This document shows, piece by piece, positions 21,869 through 35,527 of a stretch of 64,000 nt of DNA (its first letter is position 1; the number at the start of each line of letters is the position of its first letter). A program made the position numbers and the translations under genes. This DNA comes from Lycium barbarum. Lineage: Eukaryota; Streptophyta; Magnoliopsida; Solanales; Solanaceae. Below the pieces are notes generated by a model. That model was not told the origin of the DNA and searched no databases. It saw only the letters and a program-made list of their open reading frames with translations. Location: NCBI RefSeq assembly GCF_019175385.1, contig NC_083339.1:81952120-82016119 (forward strand). Reading direction: 5' to 3'.

Positions 21869-24504
21869 TGTTACACCTCAGAAAAGTCCCCGTACATGTA
21901 CAAGGAATAGACCAACGAAGGATATGGGCGAGGGGTGTTTTACTAAGCAAGGGGTGTTTTACTAAGCAAGGGGTGATGATTCGTGAATTTTTGGAAATGA
22001 AAAAGTTGTGGAATTTTATTCAGCACAGTGGTCGTGAAATGGTATACGGCCCGTAAACCACCATCGTCCTCCAGCTTTCCAACTTCAACTTTCTGTTAAT
22101 GTTGAAATGGTCAAATATGACTTGGAGGACGGCCCGTAAACTGGTTTACGGACCGTAAACCTCGGTCGTAAACTGCCATATTTCCAGCCAAACCTTTCTG
22201 TTTCTGGGATGATTAAAAACGATCATGGAGGACGGACCGTAAACCACAATACGGTCCATAAATTGTGGTTTACGACCACTGTTCACCCGACGGTTGTTCA
22301 TTAAAAATCAAGTTATGTGATTATTAAAAAGGGACCAAAGCCTCACTTTATTTCATTATTCATCTATACAACTCAAGAAAGCTCTAGAACTCTCTCAATA
22401 CTTCATCCATAGAAATTCAAGGGAATCAAGGGAAGAAACTAGGATCATCAACACTAAACTTATGAAACAAGTGAATGCAACCTAGTTGGAAGTCATCTTC
22501 TCCAAGAAATCACAAAAGAGGTAAAGGAGGGTTTTGGTGCACAAGGAAGGATTCTACTCTAAGCTTGTTCCACCACCATCCAAGGTGAGTTTTATGACTT
22601 TAGCATATGGTTTAAAGTATTAGAAGACTAAGACACTTGAATTGTAGTAAGACATAGGAAGTGCACCATTATTTAGTGAATAGTGTCACTGTGGAGTGAT
22701 GGTTGAATGGAATCATGGAAGTTGATATGCTATGACCATTATAAATGACGTTTTGACCATGGAATAAGTGCGACGCATGAGTAAAAGTGACGATTAGCTA
22801 AAACCACTAAATGTGGAGAAATTGGAGGAAATTGGTGGATTTTGCTAAACGTACATAAATGATGATTGCTGATTTCTATATTGTGGATATTGTCGCGAAT
22901 GTTTGGGAGCTAAAATAGAATATGGGAAACGCAGTATAAACAAAGGTAGTCCTGCCCAATTTTCCCTAGAAATAGTAGTCCGTCCTTATAATTTCTTAGC
23001 TAACGATGACATGAATTCTCTTGAAGGTATATGCACGCGCAATAAAGGAAGTACGAGCAAGCGATAAGAATAGTAAACGTCAAAGGTATGTGAGGCTATT
23101 CCCTTTCTTTCAAAGGCATGATCCCTAGCTTACGATTTCATAAATGCTCCCATCTTTTCCTTGCTATCAAAGGTTAAAAAGTCTAAGATTCCGAAGCATG
23201 ATTTCCTTCTTGATATTCCATAAATGTTTTCCAAGTACTCCTATTTTCCAAAACCAAAGGTTGTGATTATGTGAGTTCTTATGATAACGACGAAGGATAT
23301 TTTTTTTCAATGACAACGATGATGTCAAAAGTGAGAATATCATTATGATGACTATGATGAGAACGGTCTTATGTTTAAAAGTTTCAAGTTTACGATTTCA
23401 AGGACTATATGAGAACGTCGAGCTATTTACTGATTTCTCAATTTATTCATGGATGGTGACTTTATTTCTAAATCTTCCAAAGTATATGAATGGATGCCTT
23501 ATGAAGTTCATGATTTTATTCTATGCTTTCTTTTAATGCTATTCTTCATTGATAGTCTCGCCTTATAATAATTGTTCCTTCAAGGTGAGACAAAGCGACG
23601 CCGATTACTCCATAACATAATCGGAGGCTTTCGACCTTACGTCACTCCGACGTACTTACAACTTTTCCTTGGGCTTTCAAGCATGCTATGTATATTATGT
23701 ATGTATATATGTGATATGAAAATGTTTTCAGGGGAAATGGGGAAAGGTGAGGCGCTATAGACGCATAGCCACCTGGTCAGCTGGCATATCATGATTTCAT
23801 CCTGGACGCGGGATGCCCGGACGCGGGATATATGGGTTATGGATCGGGTCGTACGTTCCTCGGCACTAACTTATTATATTTATGGATCGGGCCGTACGTT
23901 CCTCGGCACTAACATATGATGACATATGGATCTGGCTACACGTTCCGCAGCAATTTACTATATGATGCTTTATGAGTATGCATGCATGGATCCGCCTTAA
24001 GAGGCAAGCAGTTATCGATTATCCCCTTGTACTTACTTTACTTTCTTATTCTTACTTTATTTCTTGATGTATGACTTACATACTCAGTACAATGCTCGTA
24101 CTGACATCCTTTTCTTTGGATGTTGTGTTCATTCCCACAGGTAGACGGGAAAGTGGTCCAGACTGATAGGAGTCACTAGCCGAGCTGAATAGCACTCTAT
24201 CTTCCGGAGGTGCTAATTGGTTGTTCCTTTTGTGTATATATTTGTATGCCACTCAATAGAGGCTCATAGATGCTCGATGTGGGTTGTGTGGTTCCACAAC
24301 GTAGGTAGTACGCATGTGTATAGGTATATTGAAATATGTTTTTGTATTAACGCGTTATATTTTTGTACTGAAAAGCAAATCCTCTTTTTAAAGTTAACTG
24401 GAAATAGATGAATGATTGTTAAATGGGTTAGGTAAATGATAGTTCGAGCGGTGCTCGGTGGTTAGTCCCGGGTACCCGTCGCGGCCCCTAGCCGGGTCGT
24501 GACA
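21869..24504 (+). repeat. 3' LTR of element B
   Basis: 2,636 bp, TGTTACACCTCAG to GGGTCGTGACA, followed by the GAAAT target duplication. It has an extra copy of a roughly 20-bp unit near 21935-21975 and a duplicated GGACGCGGGAT near 23805-23830 relative to the 5' LTR. Confidence 0.95.
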
Positions 24505-24507
24505 GAA

Positions 24508-25078
24508 ATGCCGCCAAAGGGAAAAGCTACAGCCGCCTAGAAGGGCAAGACTACAAGAAAAAACGGGTAGAAAGAGAGTCGCCAATGAATGTAGAAGAGG
24601 GTGAATCACATAATGAGGCCCCATCTAATACTTCCTCCACCCGCCCAATGTAGAAGAACAAGGAGGAGCTTCAGCTCCAGTTCCTCCACCGGTTGCTTCG
24701 GGTCAACAAGTGACCGAGGCTATCCATTTATTGACACAGTTAGTTGCTGCCCAGGCACAGTGGCAGAATGTGAGTTCTAGTGATCGGGCAGCTAGTACCA
24801 GAGCCCGTGATCTTATGAGTTTGAATCCTCCGGAGTTTTTTGGGTCAAAGCCGGATGAAGACCCGCAAGGTTTTATTGATGAGACGTTGAGAACATTGAG
24901 GATTATTCATGCCTCCGAGATTGAATCTGTGCAGTTGGCATCTTATAGACTCCGAGATGTGGCGGTATTATGGTACAATAATTGGCTAGCATCAAGAAAA
25001 GCAAATGCGCCTCCTCTCGTGTTGCAAGAATTTGTCGATGCTTTCATCCGCCACTATTTTCCACCCGAGGTCCACCGA
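24508..25078 (+). pseudogene. gag 5' part of element A, copy 1
   Basis: Begins MPPKGKATAA at the ATG overlapping the B target duplication, has a stop shortly after and a one-base frameshift near 24650. From about 24710 the capsid core is clear: LNPPEFFGSKPDEDPQGFID, then ASEIESVQLASYRLRDVA and EFVDAFIRHYFPPE, the Retrotrans_gag domain type. The reading is cut at 25078 by element R. The same frameshift is present in copy 2, so it is older than the duplication. Confidence 0.88.
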
Positions 25079-26247
25079 TGTCACGACCCAACCCCGTAGG
25101 CCGTGACTAGTGCCCGAACTGGACACTCGTGTACACACCTGTTATATATAATCAATCCGAAACTAAACATAATATGGAACTTATAAAAAATGAAACGTTG
25201 TCTCGAAACTGTCACATATGTATATCAAGGCCCCCTGTCTCCTGAGGAGGCACAACCATCGAAAGGTAACACAGTACACAAGCTGACAAGGCTGTCATAA
25301 CGTGTGGGAACGTCCCAACTATACATACGCAAGCCGACAAGGTTGCCACTACGAATGGGAACGTCCCAAAATACAAGTCATGCTACCACAGCCGAACAAC
25401 ATCTATATACAACCCATACATATGTCTACAGACCTCTAAGAGTATTAACAGTGACATATGACAGGATAGGGCCCCGCGGTACCCCTGGGTAAACGTATAT
25501 ATACATCAAAAGGATCTGTACCAAAAGTCAAGGCTCCGGAACAATGAAGCACTCCAAGACAGCTGAGTAGAAGTCCTAAGCTGGAGGATCACCAAAGCGA
25601 GTATCTGCACCTGCGGGCATGAAACGCAGCCCCCCGAAGATAAGGGGGTCAGTACGAGATATATACTGAGTATATAAAGCATGAAATACAATAAGAAAGA
25701 TCATAACTGAAGTAGAGATTTCAGGGGACAAGTATGATAATCAATAAATCACTGCAACTGTGCCTTACGAAATAAAATCACGCATATCATTATCATATAC
25801 CATACCCGGCCCATTATGGGACTCGGTGAATAAAGTCATATTATCATATCATCATATCATCATATTATCATATCATCATATACATATACCGTACCCGGCC
25901 CATTATGGGACTCGGTGAATAAAGTCGTGTACACGTATACCATACCCGGCCCATCATGGGACTCGGTGCCATAATCATATCATCATATCATCATATACAT
26001 ATACCGTACCCGGCCCATTATGGGACTCGGTGATTAATAAAGTGAGACAGTGCACGAATACATACCCGGCCCGGGACTCGGTGAATAATACAATAACAGT
26101 ATGCACGAGTAGAATATCATGAGTAGTCATATGCAACTAAATCATCATCTGAGACTCAATAGAATAAGTAGAATAACTAACACTCGAGTATCAAAGGCGA
26201 TAGTCATGTTGAGTACCCTTTAAATGTCACTATGGACTATATCAAAT

Positions 26248-29200
26248 TGTTATGTCCCGTATTTTCGTATAACGGGAAATCGAGAAATAAAGAAGACTTG
26301 TGTGTGTTGAGGAAATATTTTGATTCGAGTTGTTATGATTATGTTGGTTAGGGAATCATTAAAGTCAAGACCTCGGGGAAGGCCGAGGGTAAATTTGGAA
26401 TTTCGGAAATTAGTTTCGGGAATTACAAAACGGGACTTTTAATGAGTTGGGCCAAGAAAGTTGAACTAGAATTTAGGCCCAAGTCCTTGGGGGTGGCCGG
26501 CCCCAAGGGAGGCCCAAACCCATTTTTAAATTTGTCATGTGCTATGCACATGACTCCCTCTAATGGATATATACTAGGTGGTCTTTGGAAATTATCAAGA
26601 AAACCATTCACAACACAAAACAAAATTGGGAGAACACCCTTAGGTGCTCTCGGCCGAGAAGTGAAAGAAAAAAAAAATTCTTGGCTTTTGTTTCTAATCC
26701 TCACACCTAGTCTCTTTTGAATGATTGATGAGTTCGAGGTGCTCTTCGTTGTGGTACAATTAGTTTGACGAAAGGGCGACGTTTGCGGCGAATCGGAATA
26801 TTAGGATCAAGGTAAGAAATCTATGTTTTTATGTTATGAAATGGATATATATGTGTTAGTGATTGGATTAGCATGATGATTTTGGAATGGTGTTGTGTTT
26901 GTGCATGGCATGTGTGTGTAGAAAGGGTGTGTTTGGCCGTGAGCTATATGGGTTGGAAGGACATGTGAATTGATTTCGTTCAAGCTTGTTAGTTGTGTCG
27001 TTGTGATCTTTATGTTGTAAATGATTGATTAAAGAATTGAGTTGGCGTTAGAAAATGACTTCGGACGTTATCGGAAAGTGTATACCTTTGGTATATTTGT
27101 GTATATCATAGTATATTTATGATATTAAGGACTTTAAATATGACTTATAGTTGATATTAATGAATTCGGGATGAAACGACGCAAGTTAGAATGTTCGCCG
27201 TAACTTTTGGTGTTTTGAATGAAATAGGGAAAGTAATGGATTTTGGGAAACTTTGTTTATGGTTTGGAACTTGTTTGTTATGTAGTGGAATAATCTTGAA
27301 TGAATGAATACAATAATGTGGATATGAGTTGGAATTGTGAAGTTTGAATATAGGATTACCAACTTATGCATTAAGGTGAAATTTTGAAGCTAGTGTGGTT
27401 TGATTGTGGTTTGTATTGTGTAATGATGTTTGGGTTGTTGTTGTTGTTGTATTTTGAGCCGAGCTAAGTCTCGGGGGTGTTAGATTTATAGGGGAAGTGC
27501 TGCCGAAATTTCGGTAGCCAAGTTTAACCCAAAGTCAAAAATGTTAACTTTCATGAATAGTAACTGGTAAAAGTGACCATTTGCAGTTTTCGAACGAAAC
27601 GGGAAATCGCGATTTGACGAGCGTAAGGCGCCAACCAGGTATGTAAAGCCTACCTATCCTTCTTTTGGCATGTCCTAGTCATACTAGGTTAAGATCGGAA
27701 TCTCGGGGGTAACTCTGCTCTTGGAAATCTAGGTTCAAGTTGGAGTACTATTCATTCAGCGCAATTGAACCCTTTTTGTTGTATTTGGTTAGAAGAGTGT
27801 TCGAACCTCCATAACTTTTGCTGTTGTGTCCGAAACTCTCCGAAACTTTCGTAGATGGCTCTAGGGAGCCTAGAGTCTGTGATTCGTGTTCGCCGCCTCA
27901 ATTTGACCCGAGGTGGGCCCGCAAGCCCTGAGGCTTCCCTTATTCGGTTTGTTTGGTTCGTTTGCGTCCGCTATGATCAGCGATCGTTTGTTTATGACTC
28001 AATGGTGCGTTTGAAACTTCCTATGCCGTTAGTGAACGTTTTGCACTTTGAGTAATGTGAAATTTTCGGAAAATGACCTAGGAGCGTTTTTCTAAAAAAA
28101 TTTGGTAGTTTGGAACTTCGTAACTTTTATACACAAATTTTGATCAATCTGATTCCTACTCCGAGCCTTCTGGCGTCGGTATATACCTATATGTAAATTA
28201 TATGTTGAGTTCGGTAAATTATTTTTGATATGCATATGGTTTCTGCACTACTCCGTTCGTGATGTCTGCTATGATTTCGTTCGTCGGTACCCGGGCCGAC
28301 TTTGTGATCGTGCGCGCTATAACATATTCGGGAGTTATGATGTGTTACGGTTTCCGAGGCCTCGCCATAGGGCCGGTTACCGTTCATGGAGTTATGATGT
28401 GATATGGCATTTGATATGTTCTGATGATGTGATGTGTGTGTGATATGATGTGTCTGGAGACTGTACGGAGATTTGAAAACTTCTGGAGTTATGATGTGTT
28501 GTGGCACCAGCGTCGGGGGTGACCACGTTCCTAAACCCTATACATGATTTGATTTGCATTTGTACGTTTGCCTTCCGCACAGGTTTGCTTTGTTACGTTG
28601 ACGTTGTGTTTGTTCTTTCTGACTCCAGCTGTGTTGTGATTTCTGTACCTTCTGCTTTACATACTCAGTACTTCTCCCGTACTGACCCCCATTTCTTCGG
28701 GGGCTGTGTTTCATGCCCGCAGGTACAGAAGCTCGTTTGGGTGGTCCTCCAGTTTAGGCTACTCATTCTGCTGTGTTGGAGAGCTCCCCTTGATCCGGAG
28801 CCTACTTTTGGTACATACCTTCTGTTGTGTATGTGTTCGGTACATTTGTGGGTGTGTGGGTACGGCGGGGCCCTGTCCCGTCATATGTTCATCTGTTCTG
28901 TTTTGTCTAGAGGCCTGTAGTCACATTTGTGGGTCGTGGGTCCGGTGTGTTTGTATGTGAGCCTGTTTTGCGTTCTTAAGCGGCCCGTACGCTACTGTGG
29001 CCAAGACGGCCTCTGAGTTTGTATGTGTGTATGTGCATTTGGGCGATGTATATTCCGCCCCCTTTCTGATGTGTGTGTGTGCATTTGGGCGACGTATATC
29101 CCGCCATCTATTTGATTTTTATTTGACTAACCTGAACGGGCGACCGCTTAAGATAAGTGTTCGATAAATGTTTGTGTCTGGCGTCTGTTGTTCATTTTCA

Positions 29201-29315
29201 GTTTGGATAACGTATGTTGAGTTTGAACGAGTCTGAATACGACGATCTGGTTGTGAGTTTGTTTGGGGTGCCTAAGTAGGGCACCAGTCGCGGCCCACGG
29301 GGTTGGGTCGTGACA
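26248..29315 (+). mobile_element. Solo LTR C
   Basis: A single 3,068-bp LTR, TGTTATGTCCCG to GGGTCGTGACA, with CAAAT on each side (26243-26247 and 29316-29320). The empty site ATCAAATAGAGCC is visible at 36690 and 40852. No internal region remains, so it is the product of LTR-LTR recombination. It belongs to the same LTR family as element F. Confidence 0.95.
27639..28722 (+). other. Predicted intron inside solo LTR C
   Basis: Donor ACCAG|GTATGTAAAGCC, branch point TACTGAC (28680-28686), perfect CCCCC/GGGGG hairpin around ATTTCTTC, and acceptor TGCCCGCAG|GTACAG ending at 28722. Confidence 0.5.
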
Positions 29316-31571
29316 CAAATAGAGCCTCAGGAATCATAGACATGTATCAAGATAATATGAAATAGCTTATGGAAGTCAAGGACATTAGTCATCGTAGAGT
29401 CTCTAAGAATAGGAGCTTATACATACCGACTACTATCCAACGTATAGAAGACTTGAGAGGCAATACCTTAAGAGTTCTAACATCAAGAAGTGAATAAGAA
29501 TCATGAATCACACTCGAAACTTATGAATAGAATTACCCCAAACCTCATATCATATGTTACTTATATCTAAGACATTCCAAAAGAAAGAAGGGATAGCTTT
29601 ACATACCGCTTGTCGTCTGTACCAACTCAATAAATTAAAGTCGTCCCGATTGGCACTTTAACCTATAACAATGGTAGCATGTCCGTCAAATTGGTGGTTA
29701 CTAGTATGCAATCTATCTCAAACGATAACTCGTTTTTATATAAAACAAGTGGGCAGCACTTCCACTACTTGCACACATCCAAAACTCACACACAAGGTCA
29801 ATAACATCAATAACAAGACACAACTCAAGGACATAACAAAATCAGTCCCATATGCACTATATACACCATTGCTATCATTCTTTCTCTTTACATCCATGGA
29901 GTACATCAACCACAGCAACAAAAGTGATTAATACACTAATTCCTTATGTTAATCCAGCCCCTTTAACAATGTTAGACCAGCCATCATGAACAGCCCATAC
30001 TCTAGCAACAACAATTACATATTGTACATAATCATAACTAGAATCCCCGCATTTCGACTCAACAAGAGCATCCATGAAAATCCTACCAAACAGCCCCCAA
30101 AATGTCACCGTAAAACAGCCACGAAATTTACAACAAACAGCCCCAAAACAGCCACGAAGTTTATCACAAAACAACCGCAAATTTATTACAAAACAGCCGC
30201 GAAATTTGTTACAAAACAGCCCCTTAACTACAATTTAACCATAACAATGACAACCTCAAATAGCCATATAATCACATGAGATTTTCCACCAAAAACCTTA
30301 TCAAAACAGCCCACAACAACAACAACATCGACTATTATATGCAAGGAAACTTCCCTAATGTCACAACAAGTTCTAACATGATTTAATCTTTCCTTTCTCC
30401 TTTAACACATAATCCATAATATTAATAACAACAACCATCCATGTACAAGAAATTACTTCAATTTCGTTTCAATAGAAAACCCAAAAAAGTCCCTCAAAAC
30501 TACAACACCGAAATACAATCTTGGATCTTTATTCCACAAAATCACAAACACATGGAGACGAATATAATATTACCATAGACAACAGCCCTCATACATTTCT
30601 ATATCCATGTTTCCAGCCCTTCAACATAAAAAAATTATCTACAATTACAATACCATAATAATGACAACACTAATCAAACTCAACCCAATTAAAACAATTC
30701 CAAATCTGCCAACTTTAATCAAACAATTTTCTTACTTCAAACTTCACATAATAAAACTTAATCTCTCCATTACAACATCATTAACTCCCATTCCATGGCA
30801 AAAAAATAAAATCTCACCTCAAATTAAATTAGGGCAGCCTTACAATAACTTGCACCATTTGCACCACTTCATCTTCTTCAACTTAAGCTCTAACCTTGCT
30901 GCTCCTTTAAGTGCCTAGAACACCTTAAGAAATTAATTTTTCTGGCAACACTTGAAGTGGTTTAAGGGCTGCCATGGACGTGAACTTGGCAGCCATGGTT
31001 ATTCACGTTTCCTTCTTCCATCCAAGGTGAGATTTAGCAATTATTTGGTGTTAAAAGTGAGGGCTGGCCGTGACTTGGTTGCTGCCATGGTTATGGCGGT
31101 GGCCCTCTCTCTCTCTTTGGTTCACTTTGTGGAGAAGATGAAAATGAATTCTCTCTCTTAATTTTCAAATTTGTGGTTGAAGAGGAAATGCCTCTCTCTC
31201 TCTCTCTCTTAATTCAGATATTTATAAAGTAGTGGAGGTGTGAGTCATCCACTAAGACATAATATGATGCCCTAATGTCGTCTTGTGCCCCACTATGGCA
31301 TGGACCAATCAGATTTGGCCATGTTGTAGTGGGGTCCCTTTTGTGCACTACTTAATTAATTAAAATCCCCACTTAATAATCTAATCATGGTTAATTAATC
31401 CCTAATCTCCACCAATATTTCTACACTAACTGCAATTAATTAACAAGTCATGCACTTATTAAAAATCAGGGATTAAAAGTCCTTGTCTTATATCCCAAAA
31501 TAATCCCATCCTTGAATTTTATGTCCATTAGTTTAGGACTAATCCAATGTACAAAAATACGGGATATAACA

Positions 31572-31606
31572 TCCTTCCCCCCTTTAGAACATCCATCCTC
31601 GAATGT
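31572..31606 (-). promoter_or_regulatory. Polypurine tract and decayed hairpin (R)
   Basis: The minus strand reads AACATTCGAGGATGGATGTTC, then AAAGGGGGGAAGGA up to the LTR start. Two substitutions have weakened the inverted repeat that is perfect in E1, B and F. Confidence 0.88.
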
Positions 31607-31701
31607 TAAACTACCCCATAGGGTCTTACAAAAATTTCGGGGGGGGGGGGGGGGGCTCCCTTATTGCTATCACATGTAGCCTCATCTATCAATCAATATA
31701 A

Positions 31702-32451
31702 TCAAGTGAGGAATTTGAATTTACTTGCAGGCGTAGGGAACAAGTAAGGATACTTATTCTTCATCTCATCTTCGGCTTCGCAGTTCATCTCTTCTCTATC
31801 ATTATTTCGCCACAATACTTGGACGGAAACCACATCCTTAGTACACAAATTTCTGACTTGGCGATCAAGTATAGCTACAGGACTCTCCTCATAAGACAAC
31901 TCCTATGTTACCTGGACATCGTCTATGGGGAATACTTTAGAAGGATCACCAATACATTTACGAAGCATTGACACATGAAAGACTAGATGTATTGCTTCCA
32001 AATCAGATGGTAGGTCCAACTCATAGGCAACCTTGCCTACCCTACGAGTAATCAGAGAAGGCCCCATTTATCTTAGGCTCGGCTTCCCTTTCTTGCCGAA
32101 TCTCATTACACCCTTCATGGGTGACACCTTCAAGAACCCCCAATCACCAATCTGAAATTGTAAGTGTCGCCGTCGATTATCTGCATATGACTTCTGTCGA
32201 CTCTAGGCTGCTAATAACCTTTCCTGAATAAGCTTCACCTTACCAACAGCTTGCTGAATCATGTCTGGGCTTATTAATTTAGTCTCACCAACATCGAACC
32301 AACCAATAGGTGACCTGCATTTCATCCCATATAAGGCCTCATACGGTGCCATGTGGATACTAGAATGGTAGCTATTATTATAAATGAACTCGATAAATGG
32401 AAAATGGTCATACCAGCTACCTCTGAAGTCAATAATACAAGCCTGTAACAT
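31702..32451 (-). pseudogene. pol 3' end of element R: integrase C-terminus and chromodomain
   Basis: On the minus strand 32451-32203 encodes the end of the integrase core (FIEFIYNNSYHSSIHMAPYE, then MKCRSPIGWFDVGE). It continues, with stops and frame changes, through the GPSL-type C-terminal region to LRKCIGDPSK. A chromodomain ends the fragment (VLWRNNDREEMNCEAEDEMK, then NKYPYLF; 31899-31702). In intact chromoviruses this domain directs insertion to heterochromatin. The catalytic Asp residues, RT, RNase H and gag are absent. The neighbouring upstream sequence is the non-coding block shared with D, so the fragment marks the point where pol was replaced. Confidence 0.85.
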
Positions 32452-35340
32452 ATCTTCTTAGCGTTGTCTCAGTAGTCTTCAGGTTTACCTTGCCTTCTCC
32501 CTTCTTATCTTACAATCGGTATCGGGATAATTCTTCGGCCCAGCCATGACCATGTCCTATTTGCCCTTAGTATTGATTCTGTCTTGGGAATTTGGCTTAA
32601 ATCATCCTTACATCCTTCCTTAATGCGCCCGAAATATTGTATCCACATTGTTATTATTGAATCCTCACTCTTCTTATCAAATACTCACTTGGTCTCATTC
32701 TTAACATACCAATATTCTTGTACAACTTGTATAAAATATATCCAACCTTAGTCGTAGTCTTTCCTTCTCTTGGTTCATTCTGCTTTACATATCTCATCCA
32801 TACTAAAACTCGCTCGTAGCCTATCTTGTCATACTCCTTTCCCTTGATTCATCCTTTGATTTTTCTCATATCTTATTATAGGATATTTTCTGTCCCCCCT
32901 CCTTTCCTAGTTATAAGTTACAATATCATTAGCAAACAATTCCATTCCCAACATCTTAACCTCTAATCTAGTATAGCATTGCTATCCTTTATAATATCTC
33001 TTAAGTTACTCGTTACCATTCTTTTGTCGTATTCTTTCTTTTTATAAGCACCCACTTTTAATGTCGTACAATTCAAGACCTTTACAAATGATTCTCAACA
33101 CCGTCTCAAACATCACCCTGACTTCTATTCGTTTATTGTTGGCTTTCAGATCATATTAACTTGTTTCGGCAAGGGATCTCACTTGAAGTTTAAGTATCCA
33201 TATCAAACATATTGCAGTGTCAATTGTTTCCATTTTACACTTTCTTTTCTCACTCGCTTCCCCCCTTAAGGGTGTATTTATACCATTATCTGTTTATATT
33301 TTGCTCTATGTCCCTATTTCCAATCTCAAATTCATCTGATCCCTTTTCCAATTCTCTTGGAATACTGTACCATATCCATGTCTTTCTTTATAATTTATAA
33401 CTTTGATTATCCACGTACGAAACCTTAACAAAATCACGAAGTGACGAGAACCTTTCTACAAATAGTACAAAATCTCATCTGATAATTTGTACTCGAGTAA
33501 TGCGACCAATGTAACAACTCATCCAAGGCCACATTCCACTCACTCCAATCAATAATTAATTAGTACTTGCAGTCGTTCCAATCTCAATTAGGTGGCACTT
33601 ATATCCCGACGATAAGTGTCCAAGGTCCTCTTGTAGCACTATCTTTATCCTGACCTGTATCATCTGTTTCTTTTAATAAATTTACAACACGTCATTTGCT
33701 CCTCAAGCCTACCGTCTTAGTCCTTTAAGGATTCCACTATTTTCGAGGTGAAGTCACATACACGCAGTACTCCTTTATGCCTTATGCTATCTTGCCCTTG
33801 TTGCGTACCCAGTACTGACTTCTAACTTACTCAAATTCATATCGGGTTCCTCTTAATAACAGTCTTATCTTATCACTTTGTCATCATAATACATCTTTAA
33901 GTTCATAGCTATATATTTCCCTTTCGTTCTATACTCGTACTCAATTAATTTGTCTACCTTGAGTACTTCCTTTAGTATCCCCTTACCATTTCTCAGTCTA
34001 TGTCCATCTTTTATTCTGTGCACGAGAAATCTCATGCTATCTCTGTATCCTTCGGAGAACACTACTTCTGCATAATCCCTTTCTCATTCTCAAAACGTAT
34101 TCTGTTCATCCCTATTCGTTCTTATCATCCCAGTCACTTCCTAGCACTCATTCTACATTGTTGCTTATTTTTCTATAACTTGGTCTTTCACAGTTCCGTC
34201 ACTTATAGTACTCGTGTCCTCGGCTACACATGTCATGACCTATTACCACACTGTTATCTCGCTTCCTTCTTATTTCCTTCTTTCAATTACTCCTTTTCTT
34301 GTACTCGCTATCATTTTCGTTATCATGTAACCATTACTCTAAACTTTCCCTACAGAACTTGATAAGTCTTTCTTATTCGTTTTATAGCTCGCTTTTATAC
34401 TTTAGTCATATAGATCACGTCATATCTTTTAGTCACTTCCTCACTAGGTCTTACTTATTTTCATAACAATCTTCATTATATTTACATTATATCCTGTCTG
34501 TATTCGATCCCATAGTGTAACACTTCTTAACCATATTCACGATTCTTATTATGGGTTAATTACACCCTGTGGGGTAAGCATACTTAACCTTTTACCCTTC
34601 CTGGTCAATCTTATCCTTTAATACCTCACAAGCTGTCTTACCAATACATTCACATCCGTCACAATTCTTTTTCCTTTGTACTCATATCTTAATCATACTA
34701 TTACTTCTTTTAACTATAAACTCGTCACAATTTATCCCTGCTTATCAATTCAGGCGGTGCCTTAATATAACACTTTATCAAGATTTGCTAGCCTTTTCTA
34801 AATCATCTCTTAGTATCACAAGCCCTTTCCAAATTCAATTTTTTTTTTCATATCGATATCGACCACCTAATTGCTATAATTCAGCAGTTAACTTATTTCT
34901 CGAGGTCAGCCGTACTCGCAACTTAGTCAGATCCTATCATTACTATCGACACGACTTTTCAAGACATATTACAAACCTATATCTCATCCTCTGTATTTCT
35001 TACTAACTCAAAACCTGCACGCAGGAAATACCAACAATGCCTCACAGGGCCAACATGTATATATATATCATATCATATCATATCATAGCCACACAGGGCT
35101 CCCAATATTAACAACAGTATGAAAATGATGAACTTACCTCGTATGTCAAACTCAAACTGCACCTGTTACACTTTCCTGTTTACTTTCCCTTTCAATCTTC
35201 AACTTTACATTTCAGTCGTACTTCAAATACCTTACCCGACATACATCTTTCATACCATTGCGTACCTGTGTACTTAGTAACTTCCAATATCATCAGTCGC
35301 TTTCTTCTGTCGATGCCATTCTTCTGCTGAAATCAAGGGT
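32452..35340 (-). other. Non-coding interior of element R, shared with D
   Basis: No gag-pol motif. On the minus strand many short blocks match D: TTTCGGGCGCATTAAGGAAG (D about 51948), GATACAGGTCAGGATAAAGA (D about 50968), a tract CCCTTAAGGGGGGAAGC (33255-33271; D 51284) and a 200-base patch at 33865-34062 (D 50567-50776). The match suggests a common non-coding domain. The patch keeps a 65-codon frame in both, but the amino-acid changes are not clearly fewer than silent ones. Confidence 0.75.
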
Positions 35341-35432
35341 TAGTATAAGGAATCTCATTTCCTATGGCTTCGCTCTATCGCACGATCTTAGATATGACAG
35401 AAAGGTAACACCCTAAATGTCCTGTAGCTTCC

Positions 35433-35523
35433 TGTTTATAGATGTGGTGCACAACACACCGATAAACAAGACTCTACTAAACACGATCTGTAGACACTCC
35501 GAGGATGAACTGCTCTGATACCA
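35433..35523 (-). promoter_or_regulatory. Primer-binding site and leader hairpin (R)
   Basis: The minus strand carries TGGTATCAGAGC (35523-35512) and the hairpin 35468-35433 with outer stem TGTTTAT/ATAAACA and loop palindrome GTGCAC (35447-35452). Confidence 0.9.
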
Positions 35524-35527
35524 CTTT

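Larger units (their letters stand above)
15549..24504 (+). mobile_element. Element B: complete non-autonomous gag-only LTR retrotransposon
   Basis: Two full LTRs flank a 3.7-kb interior. GAAAT at 15544-15548 and 24505-24509 is the target duplication, and copy 2 of element A shows the empty site near 39132. The interior has a primer site, a gag remnant with zinc knuckle and no pol motif. The LTRs differ by scattered substitutions and a few indels (roughly 2% by eye), so the insertion is fairly recent and postdates the tandem duplication of A. Confidence 0.95.
25079..31571 (-). repeat. 3' LTR of element R, interrupted by solo LTR C
   Basis: On the minus strand it starts TGTTATATCCCG at 31571 and ends TGACA at 25079. 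Without the 3,073-bp insertion it is about 3,420 bp, close to the 3,444-bp copy at 39707-43150. It holds the hairpin minisatellite (25800-26070), the acceptor module (25611-25654) and a short CT run (31192-31209). Confidence 0.9.

Noticed and set aside
26423..26720. Frames of 92-93 codons on both strands in solo LTR C
   Set aside because: Overlapping frames in LTR sequence, not kept open in the F copies; no recognisable product.
29671..30279. Frames in the R LTR (also 36948-37265 and 41188-41469) that look conserved three times
   Set aside because: The three places are copies of one LTR through duplication, so conservation is trivial. AC-rich content gives long open frames without coding meaning.
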